A DNA stretch of 64,000 nucleotides. Origin: Pedobacter sp. BMA (GTDB taxonomy: Bacteria > Bacteroidota > Bacteroidia > Sphingobacteriales > Sphingobacteriaceae). Shown here in pieces: positions 53,371 to 62,148 of the stretch (position 1 is the stretch's first letter; each line of letters opens with the position of its first letter). The translations under genes and the position numbers were made by a program. The stretch spans positions 62,001 through 126,000 of the forward strand of contig NZ_LECU01000005.1 of NCBI RefSeq assembly GCF_001027745.1, in the 5' to 3' direction. The notes beneath the pieces are model-generated. The model ran no database searches, had not been told where the DNA came from, and worked only from the letters and a program-made list of their open reading frames with translations.

Positions 53371-55090
53371 AATTGCTGGTACTCTGTTGTGAATTGTAAA
53401 TCTGGACGTATTCCGGACTGCTCTTAAGCAACTGCTGATGGGTTCCTGAAGCAATGACCTCACCCTGCATCAGCAGGATTACATTTTCGTAATGTTCAAC
53501 TGAAGCTATTTTTTGAGTTACCGATAACAAGGTAAGATCAGGATAATTCTTCTGGATATTTTCCAGGATTCGTTTTTCCGTATTGGTATCAACGCGGGCA
53601 GTAAAATCGTCCAGTATTAAGATTTTAGGATTGATGGCTAAAGCTCTTGCCAGCATAATCCGTTGCTTCTGCCCCCCTGAAAGACTGTTTCCTCTTTCAG
53701 AAATAATGGTATTCAATTTCCCGGGCAAAGCATCGACAAAGTCTTTCAGTTCTGCAGTTTGAATGGCTTTCGCTAACGATTCATCTGTTACCGTATCACT
53801 AAAAGCAATATTTTCCCGGATACTCATATTAAATATAATGCTGTCCTGAAAAACAAATCCAACCTGTTTATGGAAACTTTCCTGATTGTACATATTAATT
53901 TCTTTCCCATCAAAAAGTATAACACCTGAGTCAGGACTTGTTAAGCCTGTAAGGATGTAAAGCAGTTGTGTTTTCCCTGCAGCCGTGGGGCCGATGATTG
54001 CAGTTCTTGAGCCACTCTTAGCACTTAAAGATATATTTTTGAGTATTGGTTTTTGTCCAAGAGATAAAGAAACATCTTCAATATTGATTTCACCCGTCAA
54101 TTCATTAGTTAACATTCCCGGGTGTGCTACCGGTGGGGCATTTAACACCCCTTCAATTCTCTGGTAAGATGCGGTTGCCTGCGCAATAACATTGCTCATA
54201 AAACCAATCACCAGAATTGGGAAAATAATCAGCGACAGGTAACTGTTAAAGGCTGCAAACTCTCCCAGAGTCATCTTATCGGTAATTACGAAATGGCCGC
54301 CGAGCACCAGGATGGTTAAGCCTGATAAGTTAGCTACAAATACAATGATTGGAATCAAACTGGCAAACAGACGAAGAATAGAAAGCCCCAGATCACGGGC
54401 TTTCCCATTGGGATCGAGAAACTTGTTGTATTCCAGTTGTTGTGAATTAATTACCCGGATTAAAGCCGATCCAAGGATACTCTCGCTGATTACTTTGTTT
54501 AACCAATCAATTACCTCCCTGCTTTTAATAAACAATACCCTAACCTTTTTCAAAACATAGTAAAATGCTCCACCAATAACCGGCACTATAGCAATCACAC
54601 ACAAGGCCAGTTTCCAGTTTGTCATAAGCAATAATATACTGGCGCCAACAATCAGGAAAAGGGACGATGCCAGAGAAACAATAGCCTGCGATACAAACAT
54701 TTTAATTGAATCGGCATCGGACGTGAGATTGGTCAGTAGCTTTGCCGGATTCGCTTTAGTAATATAGGCATGGCTTTGTTTTGAAATCTGATCGGATAGT
54801 TTGCTACGCAGATCTTTTGCTACTTTCTCCGAAGCGTAGGTTTGAACGATGCTTTGCAGATAGGTAAAAATGAAAACCAGCACTATGGCCGCAACAAACT
54901 GGTAAAGGATTTCATCTACATTGAAGGTTTTGTTTGTATAGGAGTCAATTCCACGGGCAATAATTTTAGGAAGTAATAAATTGATACCGTTGCTTAACAG
55001 GGCAAATAAAATCAATAGAAAAATTAAGCCTTTATACGCTGCAAGCAAACTAAAAACACCGGGTTTCTTAGCTTCTTTGGGTTTTGCCAT
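53354..55090 (-). CDS. ABC exporter subunit A (Walker B Glu to Asp)
   Basis: 578 residues. Six membrane helices (YKGLIFLLILFALLSNGINL first), then the nucleotide-binding domain: Walker A GPTAAGKTQ, signature NSLSGGQKQRIMLARALAIN (canonical), Walker B KILILDDFTARVDTNTEKRI, where the usual catalytic Glu is Asp (LDD instead of LDE), and no H-loop histidine (SVTQKIASVEHY). With the SLGQK signature of subunit B, the composite site using this Walker B would be the degenerate one. First gene of the pair; a start codon 145 bp from the cvfB start is divergent. Confidence 0.9.
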   Translation of the reverse strand: MAKPKEAKKPGVFSLLAAYKGLIFLLILFALLSNGINLLLPKIIARGIDSYTNKTFNVDEILYQFVAAIVLVFIFTYLQSIVQTYASEKVAKDLRSKLSDQISKQSHAYITKANPAKLLTNLTSDADSIKMFVSQAIVSLASSLFLIVGASILLLMTNWKLALCVIAIVPVIGGAFYYVLKKVRVLFIKSREVIDWLNKVISESILGSALIRVINSQQLEYNKFLDPNGKARDLGLSILRLFASLIPIIVFVANLSGLTILVLGGHFVITDKMTLGEFAAFNSYLSLIIFPILVIGFMSNVIAQATASYQRIEGVLNAPPVAHPGMLTNELTGEINIEDVSLSLGQKPILKNISLSAKSGSRTAIIGPTAAGKTQLLYILTGLTSPDSGVILFDGKEINMYNQESFHKQVGFVFQDSIIFNMSIRENIAFSDTVTDESLAKAIQTAELKDFVDALPGKLNTIISERGNSLSGGQKQRIMLARALAINPKILILDDFTARVDTNTEKRILENIQKNYPDLTLLSVTQKIASVEHYENVILLMQGEVIASGTHQQLLKSSPEYVQIYNSQQSTSNYELQS

Positions 55091-55190
55091 GTTGTAGAAT
55101 ATACTTTGTAAAAATCAAATTTAACCCATTTATCTGAATAGTTTGTGGTTTAGTTTATTTTATAAAAATGCTATTCCAGCTAAACATTGC

Positions 55191-55198
55191 TAACTTTG
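55191..55198 (+). promoter_or_regulatory. Candidate -7 element before cvfB
   Basis: TAACTTTG fits TAnnTTTG and lies 37 bp before the cvfB start codon, a normal leader length. The -33 region is not TTTG, so the promoter is probable but not certain. Confidence 0.45.
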
Positions 55199-55234
55199 CA
55201 TTAAAACCATTGAAGAAAATGGTTAACCCATAAT

Positions 55235-56080
55235 ATGATAGAAATAGGAAAATACAATGAATTAAGAGTTTTAAGCAAAACTGAGGCTGGTTTAAACTTA
55301 ACAGATGGTGATAAACTGGTCATCTTACCTTACCAGTACGTACCCGCCGGACTGGAAATAGGCGACAATGTCAGCGTTTTCGTTTACATCCAGAAAGATG
55401 GCCGTTTAACCGGCACTACTCAGAAAGCTTATGCTGAAGTGGGCGATTTTGCTTTTTTAAAAGTAGTTTCTGATGGTGAGGATGGTGTCTTTATGGATCT
55501 GGGGATTGATAAAGATGTTTACGTACCGAGCAGAGAACAGAAAAGGCCGATGCAAAAAGGCTATAAATATGTTGTTTATGTATACCTGGATGAAAATAAC
55601 GACCGCTTACTCGCATCCTCGAAACTATATGATTTTGTTGAAGAAGAAGACTTCGATTTTGAAGAAGGTGATGAGGTGAGTTTATTAATTACGGAAGAAA
55701 CAGACTTAGGTTTCAATGCCATCATCAACAATACCTATATCGGATTGCTTTACCATAACGAAGTTTTTGACAATATTCAAATCGGTGAACAACGTAAAGG
55801 ATGGATCAAAAAGATCCGTGTAGAGGGCAAAATAGATTTGACCTTGCAGCCAAGCGGCTACGGACATATTCTTGATTCTAAAGAGATGATTCTGGCTGCC
55901 CTCAAAAAAAGCGGAGGCCTAATCGAACTCGGAGATAAAAGTTCACCAGAAGAGATTTATCACCGTTTTCAGATTAGTAAAAGTGCTTTCAAGAAAACCA
56001 TTGGCTCGCTTTATAAAGAACGTTTGATTATGCTCTCTGATGATTCGATCAGGTTAATCACAGATGAGGAAGCAGATTAG
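55235..56080 (+). CDS. cvfB: CvfB family S1 RNA-binding protein
   Basis: 281 residues. Several S1-like OB domains in a row: GKYNELRVLSKTEAGLNLTD, PAGLEIGDNVSVFVYIQKDG, DFAFLKVVSDGEDGVFMDLG, DKDVYVPSREQKRPMQKGYK, DEVSLLITEETDLGFNAIIN, then a C-terminal winged helix (SPEEIYHRFQISKSAFKKTI). The order S1-S1-S1-wHTH is CvfB (YitL), an RNA-binding regulator known from virulence control in staphylococci. Housekeeping in this genus; specific targets unknown. Confidence 0.9.
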   Translation: MIEIGKYNELRVLSKTEAGLNLTDGDKLVILPYQYVPAGLEIGDNVSVFVYIQKDGRLTGTTQKAYAEVGDFAFLKVVSDGEDGVFMDLGIDKDVYVPSREQKRPMQKGYKYVVYVYLDENNDRLLASSKLYDFVEEEDFDFEEGDEVSLLITEETDLGFNAIINNTYIGLLYHNEVFDNIQIGEQRKGWIKKIRVEGKIDLTLQPSGYGHILDSKEMILAALKKSGGLIELGDKSSPEEIYHRFQISKSAFKKTIGSLYKERLIMLSDDSIRLITDEEAD

Positions 56081-56141
56081 TTTAAAGTAGCGTTAACCGG
56101 GTTGGTTAGCAAATACCGGGACCGGATGACGTAGAGCATAT

Positions 56142-56201
56142 TATAAAGTATCAAGTATCAGGCAACAAATACACTGCATATCGCTTACTTGATACTTTAT
56201 A
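56142..56201. repeat. 16-bp perfect inverted repeat between convergent genes
   Basis: TATAAAGTATCAAGTA (56142-56157) and TACTTGATACTTTATA (56186-56201) are exact complements with a 28-base loop. The left arm contains two direct AAGTATC units. It lies between the ends of cvfB and the MaoC gene. It could be a bidirectional terminator without T-runs or a member of a dispersed palindromic repeat family. Confidence 0.75.
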
Positions 56202-56215
56202 CTCAGTACCTGATT

Positions 56216-56683
56216 TTAGGAAATAGTAATAAAGTGATATAAAAATACCACTTCTCCGGTAAAAGCAGGTTTCTTCTGACCCTCTATTTCCATTTCGATA
56301 CCCATATGTACCTTGGTTACACCACGTAAGTTCACGATTGAAGCAAGCTTCGCTTTTAACCTGATTTTACTGTTCACCAGAACGGGCTGTGCAAATCTTA
56401 AGTTTTCGATACCATAATTGATTTCCATTTTAAGGTTTTGAATATCAACAATTTCTTTCCATAAATAAGGAATTAAAGAAAGGGTAAGGTAACCGTGTGC
56501 GATGGTTCCACCAAAAGGTCCTTCATTTTTGGCTTTTTCCTCGTCACAATGAATCCATTGATGATCTAAAGTGGCATCTGCAAATTTATTGATCTGCTCC
56601 TGGCTTATGGTATGCCATGAAGAGATTCCGAGCTCCTTGCCCAGGTGTTGTTCAAATTCTGCGTGCGATGTAATGATTTGCAT
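56216..56683 (-). CDS. MaoC-like hydratase
   Basis: 155 residues, hot-dog fold. Hydratase motif ADATLDHQWIHCDEEKAKNE (Asp and His of the catalytic dyad) followed by GPFGGTIAHGYLTLSLIPYL. This is the single-domain R-specific enoyl-CoA hydratase type, cytosolic. A role in beta-oxidation or hydroxyacyl-CoA supply is a family inference; no fatty-acid genes are adjacent. Confidence 0.88.
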   Translation of the reverse strand: MQIITSHAEFEQHLGKELGISSWHTISQEQINKFADATLDHQWIHCDEEKAKNEGPFGGTIAHGYLTLSLIPYLWKEIVDIQNLKMEINYGIENLRFAQPVLVNSKIRLKAKLASIVNLRGVTKVHMGIEMEIEGQKKPAFTGEVVFLYHFITIS

Positions 56684-56755
56684 TGTGGTTATATTTTATC
56701 ACCTGCACATGATGCATGGTGGTTTGAAAATTATTTGTTACTAATTGAAGGTTTT

Positions 56756-57349
56756 TTAGGTTAGATTCCGGTCCCTGAACCATACCTCATCCGGCACTGC
56801 CGAAAAGCTATCCATTTTGTTGATTAACTCAACAGCATCTTCTTCATTAAATACGAGGTCGCGGTTAGCCGGTTTTAGAAATTTACTTTGGACCATCATT
56901 TCCATCTGCGCAAATAAGGGATCGTAAAAACCATTTACATTTAAAACACCAATGGGCTTATTATGTAGTCCGAGCTGCAACCACGTTAACACTTCAAAAA
57001 ACTCTTCTAATGTTCCGAACCCACCTGGTAAAATCACAAATCCATCGCTCAAATCGGCCATTTTTTGCTTTCGCTGATGCATATTTTCAGTTACGATCAT
57101 TTCCGTAACACCTTTATGTCCAACTTCCTTATCAATTAAAAACTGAGGAATCACCCCCGTTACGGTACCGCCGGATGCTAACACGTCGTTAGCCAAAATC
57201 CCCATTACTCCAACACTCCCACCGCCGTAAACCAAACTGATGTCTTGTTTCACAAGTGTTTCTGCAAGTTGCTTAATGGCTGAACGCAATTGCTCGTCAC
57301 CATTAAAATTAGAACCACAGTAAACACAAACTGCTTTAAGCTTATTCAT
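56756..57349 (-). CDS. LOG family protein (cytokinin riboside 5'-monophosphate phosphoribohydrolase type)
   Basis: 197 residues, Rossmann-like lysine-decarboxylase fold. VCVYCGSNFNG, YGGGSVGVMG (41-50), MHQRK (90-94), PGGFGTLEEFFEVLTW (108-116 and on). The pair MxxRK and PGGxGTxxE is the LOG signature (TIGR00730 group): hydrolysis of nucleoside 5'-monophosphate N-glycosidic bonds. Cytosolic, single gene. Confidence 0.92.
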   Translation of the reverse strand: MNKLKAVCVYCGSNFNGDEQLRSAIKQLAETLVKQDISLVYGGGSVGVMGILANDVLASGGTVTGVIPQFLIDKEVGHKGVTEMIVTENMHQRKQKMADLSDGFVILPGGFGTLEEFFEVLTWLQLGLHNKPIGVLNVNGFYDPLFAQMEMMVQSKFLKPANRDLVFNEEDAVELINKMDSFSAVPDEVWFRDRNLT

Positions 57350-57451
57350 TCAATAAAAATTTACCGAAGTTAATACTTTATCGCATTACTATAAATTTTA
57401 ATTCTGAACAATACACCGCAAAAATTAACACGGTGTAAATGTCCTGTCAAC

Positions 57452-57477
57452 AAAAAAGCGCCGGATAAACCGACGCC
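57452..57477 (-). terminator. Terminator of the TonB receptor gene
   Basis: On the minus strand GGCGTCGG and CCGGCGC pair with G-U wobbles around a 5-base loop and are followed by TTTTTT. It begins 40 bp behind the stop codon of the receptor. Confidence 0.78.
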
Positions 57478-57516
57478 TTTAAACCAAATATAAGAGAAAA
57501 AAGATCCCGGCCTTTA

Positions 57517-60096
57517 TTAGAAATTGTATCGGAAAGTAGCGCCATAAGTTCTTGGATCGCCAAGAACGCCTGCGTATAAGCCTGAGTTACCTGCAGCTGC
57601 CTGTAACTGCTCATAGTAGGTTCTGTTGCCAATGTTCCGGCTCCAGACAAATACAGAGAATTTATCAGATTTGAATCCCAATCTGCTGTTAAATAAAGCG
57701 TAACCCTGAACATTTAAAACACTTGATGGCGTTGGGTTCGAAGAGTATTCTGAACGGTAACTGAAATCACCGGCAATAAAATAACGACCTGGTTTAGTTG
57801 CCAGGTTTCCTGGAGTACTTAACTCTGTTCCTCCTGAAATATTCCATTTCGAAATCCCTGGCAAACGGCCGCCTGAAGCATCTTTAAATGCCACCTGTGT
57901 AGCCACGCCATTCACAGTTTCGGTGTGCCCGGTTTCTTCCAGCGGAAGTGGTGCATTGGTAAACTTTACATATTTACCGTCAAGATAAGCAACAGCTGCA
58001 TTTAATGTTAAAAATCTTTCCAGCTGATAAGTTCCGTCAATCTCCAAACCTTTAACATTTACTTTTTCTGCATTAGCCAGATAACCCCTGTTTACGCCTA
58101 ACTGTGGCGATTGTACGTTGGTTTGATAGTCTTTAATATCGGTATTAAATGCGGTGATATTTAATATAGCACCTTTAAACGGTTTGGTTTTAGCTCCCAG
58201 TTCATAATGTTCCACATACTCTGGTTTCACTACTGCCACTGATAAATCTGCCTGGCCGTTTGAAGTAGTTGGTAAACCACCAACGTTTACACCAACCGGT
58301 TTGTATGCTGTAGAAAATGTTCCGAAAACATTTAAACTGTGTGTCGGACGATAGGATACGGTAAAGTTTCCTGAAAGATTTTTATTGTCGGTACTGGTTA
58401 CAAATTGCTGGTTGCTATATACTGCTGCTTTTAAAGCCAGTAGTGCTGCATCAGTTGTTTGCAAACCGCCATAAGTTACACGATTGTAGTCAACATCTTT
58501 TTTATCATAGGTAAACCTCAATCCGGGAAGCACGTGTAAGTGCTCCAGTACTTCCCAATCAACCTGACCAAAAATAGCCGTACTTAAAGATTTAATCACT
58601 GAATTGGTTTTTATGCCAAATCCGTCTAATAATCCTGGAGTAGAGTAAAGTGCTTGCGAACCGGTATTACTGGTTTGGACAAATCTCCACTGGTCTTTAC
58701 CTACCTCTTCAGTTTGGTCCAAACCTTTCAGATTCTGGCTGAGGGCATATACTCCGATTACTCCGCTTAGCTTTTCGGTAATGTTACCGGCATACCTGAT
58801 TTCCTGTGAATATTGGTCGTGGCGGGAGTTACCTTGCGATTTGGTCAATGCTGCCAATTCAGAAAAGTCACGGTCATTTGTCGGATCCCAGTTCCAGAAT
58901 CTCCATGCTGTTGTTGAGGTTAATGTTCCGTTTCCGATTTTATAATCCACGTTCAATGAAATTCCCCCAATGGACTGGTTATGCCTCCATGCAGTGTTAG
59001 TATTAATTTCCCTTGCCGCAGGATCTACTTTTGGCTGCTGATATCCAAGATCAGAAACTATTCTCGCATACTGACGGTACGCACTTCTTTCTGTTGTAGT
59101 CACCCCGGCAATTACAAGTGGATAACCTGCAGGATGCTGAACACTTACATCACCGCTCAATAAAATTTTAAGCTTATCTGATGGGGTGTAGTACAGCTGA
59201 CCTTTAAAGCCCAGGTTGTTCTGACCGCTGTATAGTCTTTCTTCCCTCGTGTTCCAGATCGTACCATCACGTTGGGTTCCTGAAATGGAAATTTTCGCTG
59301 CAAGATTTTTTGCAACACCACCTGATACCGAGGTTTTGGCCTGAATAAAATTGTAATTACCTACACTTACCTCAACTTTTGCAGTAGGTGTTTGCGTAGG
59401 TTTCGTTGTGGTGATGTTAAATGCACCAGCCGTTGTATTTTTTCCAAACAGCGTACCCTGAGGGCCACGCAGTACTTCAATTTGCTCAATATCAAGAAAA
59501 TCGGTTGAAGTTGCTGCCGGACGGGCATGGTATACACCATCTACATAAAATCCAACTCCCGGATCAATACCATCATTGGTTAATCCAAAGGTAGAACCAA
59601 GGCCCCTGATGTTCAGGGTAGTGTTTCTGGCATTGGAAGCATATAGTTGTACCGATGGAACCAGCTCCTTCAACCGGTTAACGTTAAAGGCTCCTGAATT
59701 CTCAGCAGCCTGACCCCCTATTACCGTAATGGGGATAGGCACATCCTGCAACACCTCCGAACGTCTGCGGGAGGTTACCACAATTTCATCGAGTTGCGTA
59801 TCTTCCAGAAGAACCAGTTCAATTGGTGTTTCCTGAAACTTCAAAACCTGAAAATCCTGTGCCTTATAACCAACAGAGCTAATCTGGATATAAAATGGTG
59901 GCTGCTGTTTTGCATCAATGGTAAAAGCACCATTGGCATCTGCACTTGTGGTAATATTTGTACCCCTGATTTTCACCGTTGCATTCGGGATGGTAATGCC
60001 ATTGGCAGCTTTAATGATTCCCTTAATGGGCGTTTGTGCCGCAGCAATCCCTGCCGACAGTAAAAATATTAGAAGCGTTAGTATGTTTTTATTCAT
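57517..60096 (-). CDS. TonB-dependent outer membrane receptor
   Basis: 859 residues. Signal peptide ILTLLIFLLSAGIAAAQ. Carboxypeptidase-like domain at about 22-100 (GIIKAANGITIPNATVKIRG), plug with SRRRSEVLQDVPIPITVIGG, RGLGSTFGLTNDGIDPGVGF, EVLRGPQGTLFGKNTTAGAF, then the beta barrel with the closing strand ending RYNF. Closest to catecholate-siderophore/pesticin-type receptors of the FecA/SphA group; no SusD partner. A leader ORF with four Cys codons and a good promoter lie upstream, pointing to sulfur- or cysteine-related regulation, so the ligand may be a sulfur compound instead of iron (inference). Confidence 0.9.
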   Translation of the reverse strand: MNKNILTLLIFLLSAGIAAAQTPIKGIIKAANGITIPNATVKIRGTNITTSADANGAFTIDAKQQPPFYIQISSVGYKAQDFQVLKFQETPIELVLLEDTQLDEIVVTSRRRSEVLQDVPIPITVIGGQAAENSGAFNVNRLKELVPSVQLYASNARNTTLNIRGLGSTFGLTNDGIDPGVGFYVDGVYHARPAATSTDFLDIEQIEVLRGPQGTLFGKNTTAGAFNITTTKPTQTPTAKVEVSVGNYNFIQAKTSVSGGVAKNLAAKISISGTQRDGTIWNTREERLYSGQNNLGFKGQLYYTPSDKLKILLSGDVSVQHPAGYPLVIAGVTTTERSAYRQYARIVSDLGYQQPKVDPAAREINTNTAWRHNQSIGGISLNVDYKIGNGTLTSTTAWRFWNWDPTNDRDFSELAALTKSQGNSRHDQYSQEIRYAGNITEKLSGVIGVYALSQNLKGLDQTEEVGKDQWRFVQTSNTGSQALYSTPGLLDGFGIKTNSVIKSLSTAIFGQVDWEVLEHLHVLPGLRFTYDKKDVDYNRVTYGGLQTTDAALLALKAAVYSNQQFVTSTDNKNLSGNFTVSYRPTHSLNVFGTFSTAYKPVGVNVGGLPTTSNGQADLSVAVVKPEYVEHYELGAKTKPFKGAILNITAFNTDIKDYQTNVQSPQLGVNRGYLANAEKVNVKGLEIDGTYQLERFLTLNAAVAYLDGKYVKFTNAPLPLEETGHTETVNGVATQVAFKDASGGRLPGISKWNISGGTELSTPGNLATKPGRYFIAGDFSYRSEYSSNPTPSSVLNVQGYALFNSRLGFKSDKFSVFVWSRNIGNRTYYEQLQAAAGNSGLYAGVLGDPRTYGATFRYNF

Positions 60097-60129
60097 GATT
60101 GTTAAAATATGTTCGGTTTAGATATTTAA

Positions 60130-60213
60130 TTATTGGCCCGTTCGTAAACGGATGTTAAGCACGCCTGAGCAGCAACAACAACGATTTGCAGGGAAGTAAA
60201 TGTATTGGTTCAT
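60130..60213 (-). CDS. Leader peptide ORF with four consecutive Cys codons
   Basis: 27 codons from ATG 60213 to TAA 60130: MNQYIYFPANRCCCCSG, VLNIRLRTGQ. The run TGT TGT TGC TGC is followed by a 5-bp hairpin (CCGTT/AACGG at 60138-60151) inside the ORF. It lies 27 bases behind the expected transcription start of a canonical promoter and 33 bp in front of the TonB receptor. Polycysteine leader ORFs in other phyla act as cysteine-responsive attenuators; the same logic fits here. Too short for standard gene finding; coding status is inferred from context, frame and the codon run. Confidence 0.72.
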   Translation of the reverse strand: MNQYIYFPANRCCCCSGVLNIRLRTGQ

Positions 60214-60246
60214 ATTGGTTTAGATAAACTCTATGGATTTAGTCGA

Positions 60247-60276
60247 CAAATATATTAAAAAAACACAATTGCCAAA
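60247..60276 (-). promoter_or_regulatory. Promoter of the leader ORF and TonB receptor
   Basis: On the minus strand TTTG (60273-60276), 18 bases, then TATATTTG (60247-60254), a perfect TTTG-N18-TAnnTTTG arrangement. The transcript would start about 60240, leaving about 27 bases to the leader ATG. The same spacing occurs before guaB, which supports the assignment. Confidence 0.8.
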
Positions 60277-60363
60277 TTTTATTTTGCAAATATTTAATCA
60301 ACAGGCATGGTAAGATGTTAATGGAAGCCAGGGATAGCGGACACTGGCGGGTAAATGGTGATC

Positions 60364-60398
60364 AAAAAAAAACGGAGACATCATCATGACGCTCCGTT
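60364..60398 (-). terminator. Terminator of guaB
   Basis: AACGGAG (60371-60377) pairs with CTCCGTT (60392-60398) with a 14-base loop; on the minus strand the hairpin runs into seven or more T. It lies 57 bp behind the guaB stop. Confidence 0.8.
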
Positions 60399-60454
60399 CT
60401 TTATAACTATGATTATCCCGCTAAAGGACAATGAAACACTTTTTATGCTTTAAA

Positions 60455-61924
60455 CTACCTCGTATAGTTTGGAGCCTCTTTAGTGATGGTAATATCGTGT
60501 GGGTGACTTTCACGCATCCCTGCAGCCGTAATCTGAACAAACTGAGCTTCTTGTAAAGCGTCAATACTTGCAGCACCACAGTAGCCCATACTGGCACGTA
60601 AACCACCGATATATTGATACATTACTTCTGCCAGCGTTCCTTTGAAAGGCACGCGTCCAACAATTCCTTCCGGTACCAATTTTTTAATATCGTCTTCCAC
60701 ATCCTGGAAATACCGGTCTTTAGAACCTTGCTCCATGGCTTCGATTGATCCCATTCCGCGATATGACTTAAATTTACGTCCCTCGTAGATGATCGTTTCA
60801 CCTGGCGATTCCTCTACCCCTGCGAATAACGAGCCGGCCATAACCGTACTTGCTCCGGAGGCAATAGCCTTTGCAATATCACCCGTATGCTTGATACCAC
60901 CATCGGCAATAACCGGAACACCAGTACCTTTTAATGCTTTAGCACATTCGTAAACAGCATACAATTGTGGAACCCCAACACCTGCAATAATTCTGGTGGT
61001 ACAAATTGAACCCGGTCCGATACCTACCTTAACGGCATCAGCACCCGCTTCTGCTAAAAATCTGGCAGCAGCGCCGGTTGCAATGTTTCCAACAATAACC
61101 TGCAGGTCTGGATATTTTCCTTTAACTTCTTTTAATTTATCTACTACCCCTTTCGAATGACCGTGAGCGGTATCGATCGTAATGACATCTACACCTGCAG
61201 CTACCAGAGCGTCTACACGCTGTAAGGTATCAGCAGTTACACCAACCGCAGCGCCTACACGAAGGCGGCCACGTTCATCTTTGCAGGCAACGGGGTAATT
61301 TTTAACTTTTGAAATATCTTTGAAGGTAATTAAGCCGCTTAAATACCCGTCTTTACTCACTACCGGAAGTTTCTCGATTTTGTAATTCTGAAGAATCTCC
61401 TCAGCCTGCACAAGATTCGTTCCTTCTGGGGCAGTGATCAGGTTCTCTTTTGTCATTACCTCTGCAATTGGTCTCGACATATTTTTTTGAAAACGTAAAT
61501 CACGGTTGGTAATAATCCCCACCAGCTTATTGTCGCTGCTTACCACCGGAATACCACCAATTTTATGTTCTTTCATAATTTTGAAAGCATCGGCAACTAC
61601 GGCAGATTCAAGTAAAGTAACCGGATCCTGAATCATTCCACTTTCTGAGCGTTTTACTTTTCTAACTTCATCCGCCTGTCTGTCAATCGTCATGTTTTTG
61701 TGTAACATACCAATTCCGCCATTTTGTGCAATAGCGATAGCCAGTTCAGCTTCAGTTACCGTATCCATAGCTGCAGAAATCAATGGAACATTTAACTTGA
61801 TTTTTTTTGTTAAAAAAGTGGATGTATTTACGTCGCGGGGCAGAATTTCAGAATATGCCGGTACCAGAAGTACGTCGTCATATGTTAAACCTGTAGCAAT
61901 AAATTTTGTGGAGTCGAGTTGCAT
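60455..61924 (-). CDS. guaB: IMP dehydrogenase
   Basis: 489 residues. Catalyses IMP plus NAD to XMP, the first step of GMP synthesis. TIM barrel with N-terminal [20 protein letters not shown], a CBS pair at about 95-205 ([40 protein letters not shown]), the catalytic loop [20 protein letters not shown] with Cys308, the flap [38 protein letters not shown], and the end region [20 protein letters not shown]. Typical length for bacterial GuaB. Clear promoter and terminator; single gene. Confidence 0.98.
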   Translation of the reverse strand: MQLDSTKFIATGLTYDDVLLVPAYSEILPRDVNTSTFLTKKIKLNVPLISAAMDTVTEAELAIAIAQNGGIGMLHKNMTIDRQADEVRKVKRSESGMIQDPVTLLESAVVADAFKIMKEHKIGGIPVVSSDNKLVGIITNRDLRFQKNMSRPIAEVMTKENLITAPEGTNLVQAEEILQNYKIEKLPVVSKDGYLSGLITFKDISKVKNYPVACKDERGRLRVGAAVGVTADTLQRVDALVAAGVDVITIDTAHGHSKGVVDKLKEVKGKYPDLQVIVGNIATGAAARFLAEAGADAVKVGIGPGSICTTRIIAGVGVPQLYAVYECAKALKGTGVPVIADGGIKHTGDIAKAIASGASTVMAGSLFAGVEESPGETIIYEGRKFKSYRGMGSIEAMEQGSKDRYFQDVEDDIKKLVPEGIVGRVPFKGTLAEVMYQYIGGLRASMGYCGAASIDALQEAQFVQITAAGMRESHPHDITITKEAPNYTR

Positions 61925-61956
61925 AGCAAATAAATTACGATTTATTATTTGCCAGG

Positions 61957-61986
61957 CAAAGATACGAAAAAACCAGGAAAATCAAA
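61957..61986 (-). promoter_or_regulatory. Promoter of guaB
   Basis: On the minus strand TTTG (61983-61986), 18 bases, TATCTTTG (61957-61964), a perfect match to the Bacteroidota housekeeping consensus. It is 33 bp upstream of the guaB start codon. Confidence 0.85.
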
Positions 61987-62148
61987 GTGTGGCAGTAAAT
62001 ATGGATAAATATTAGCGTCGGCTGACAATTCTGAATTATTCCTTATGGATTTACTACAAAACCGGAATCTAACCGAATAAAATGTCAAAACGCTATAAAT
62101 CCTTAATAATGTTTTCTATAATTGTACTAACCATTCAAACTAATTAAA

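Noticed and set aside
61692..62015. Plus-strand ORF opposite the guaB start
   Set aside because: Antisense to the conserved N-terminus of guaB and across its promoter.
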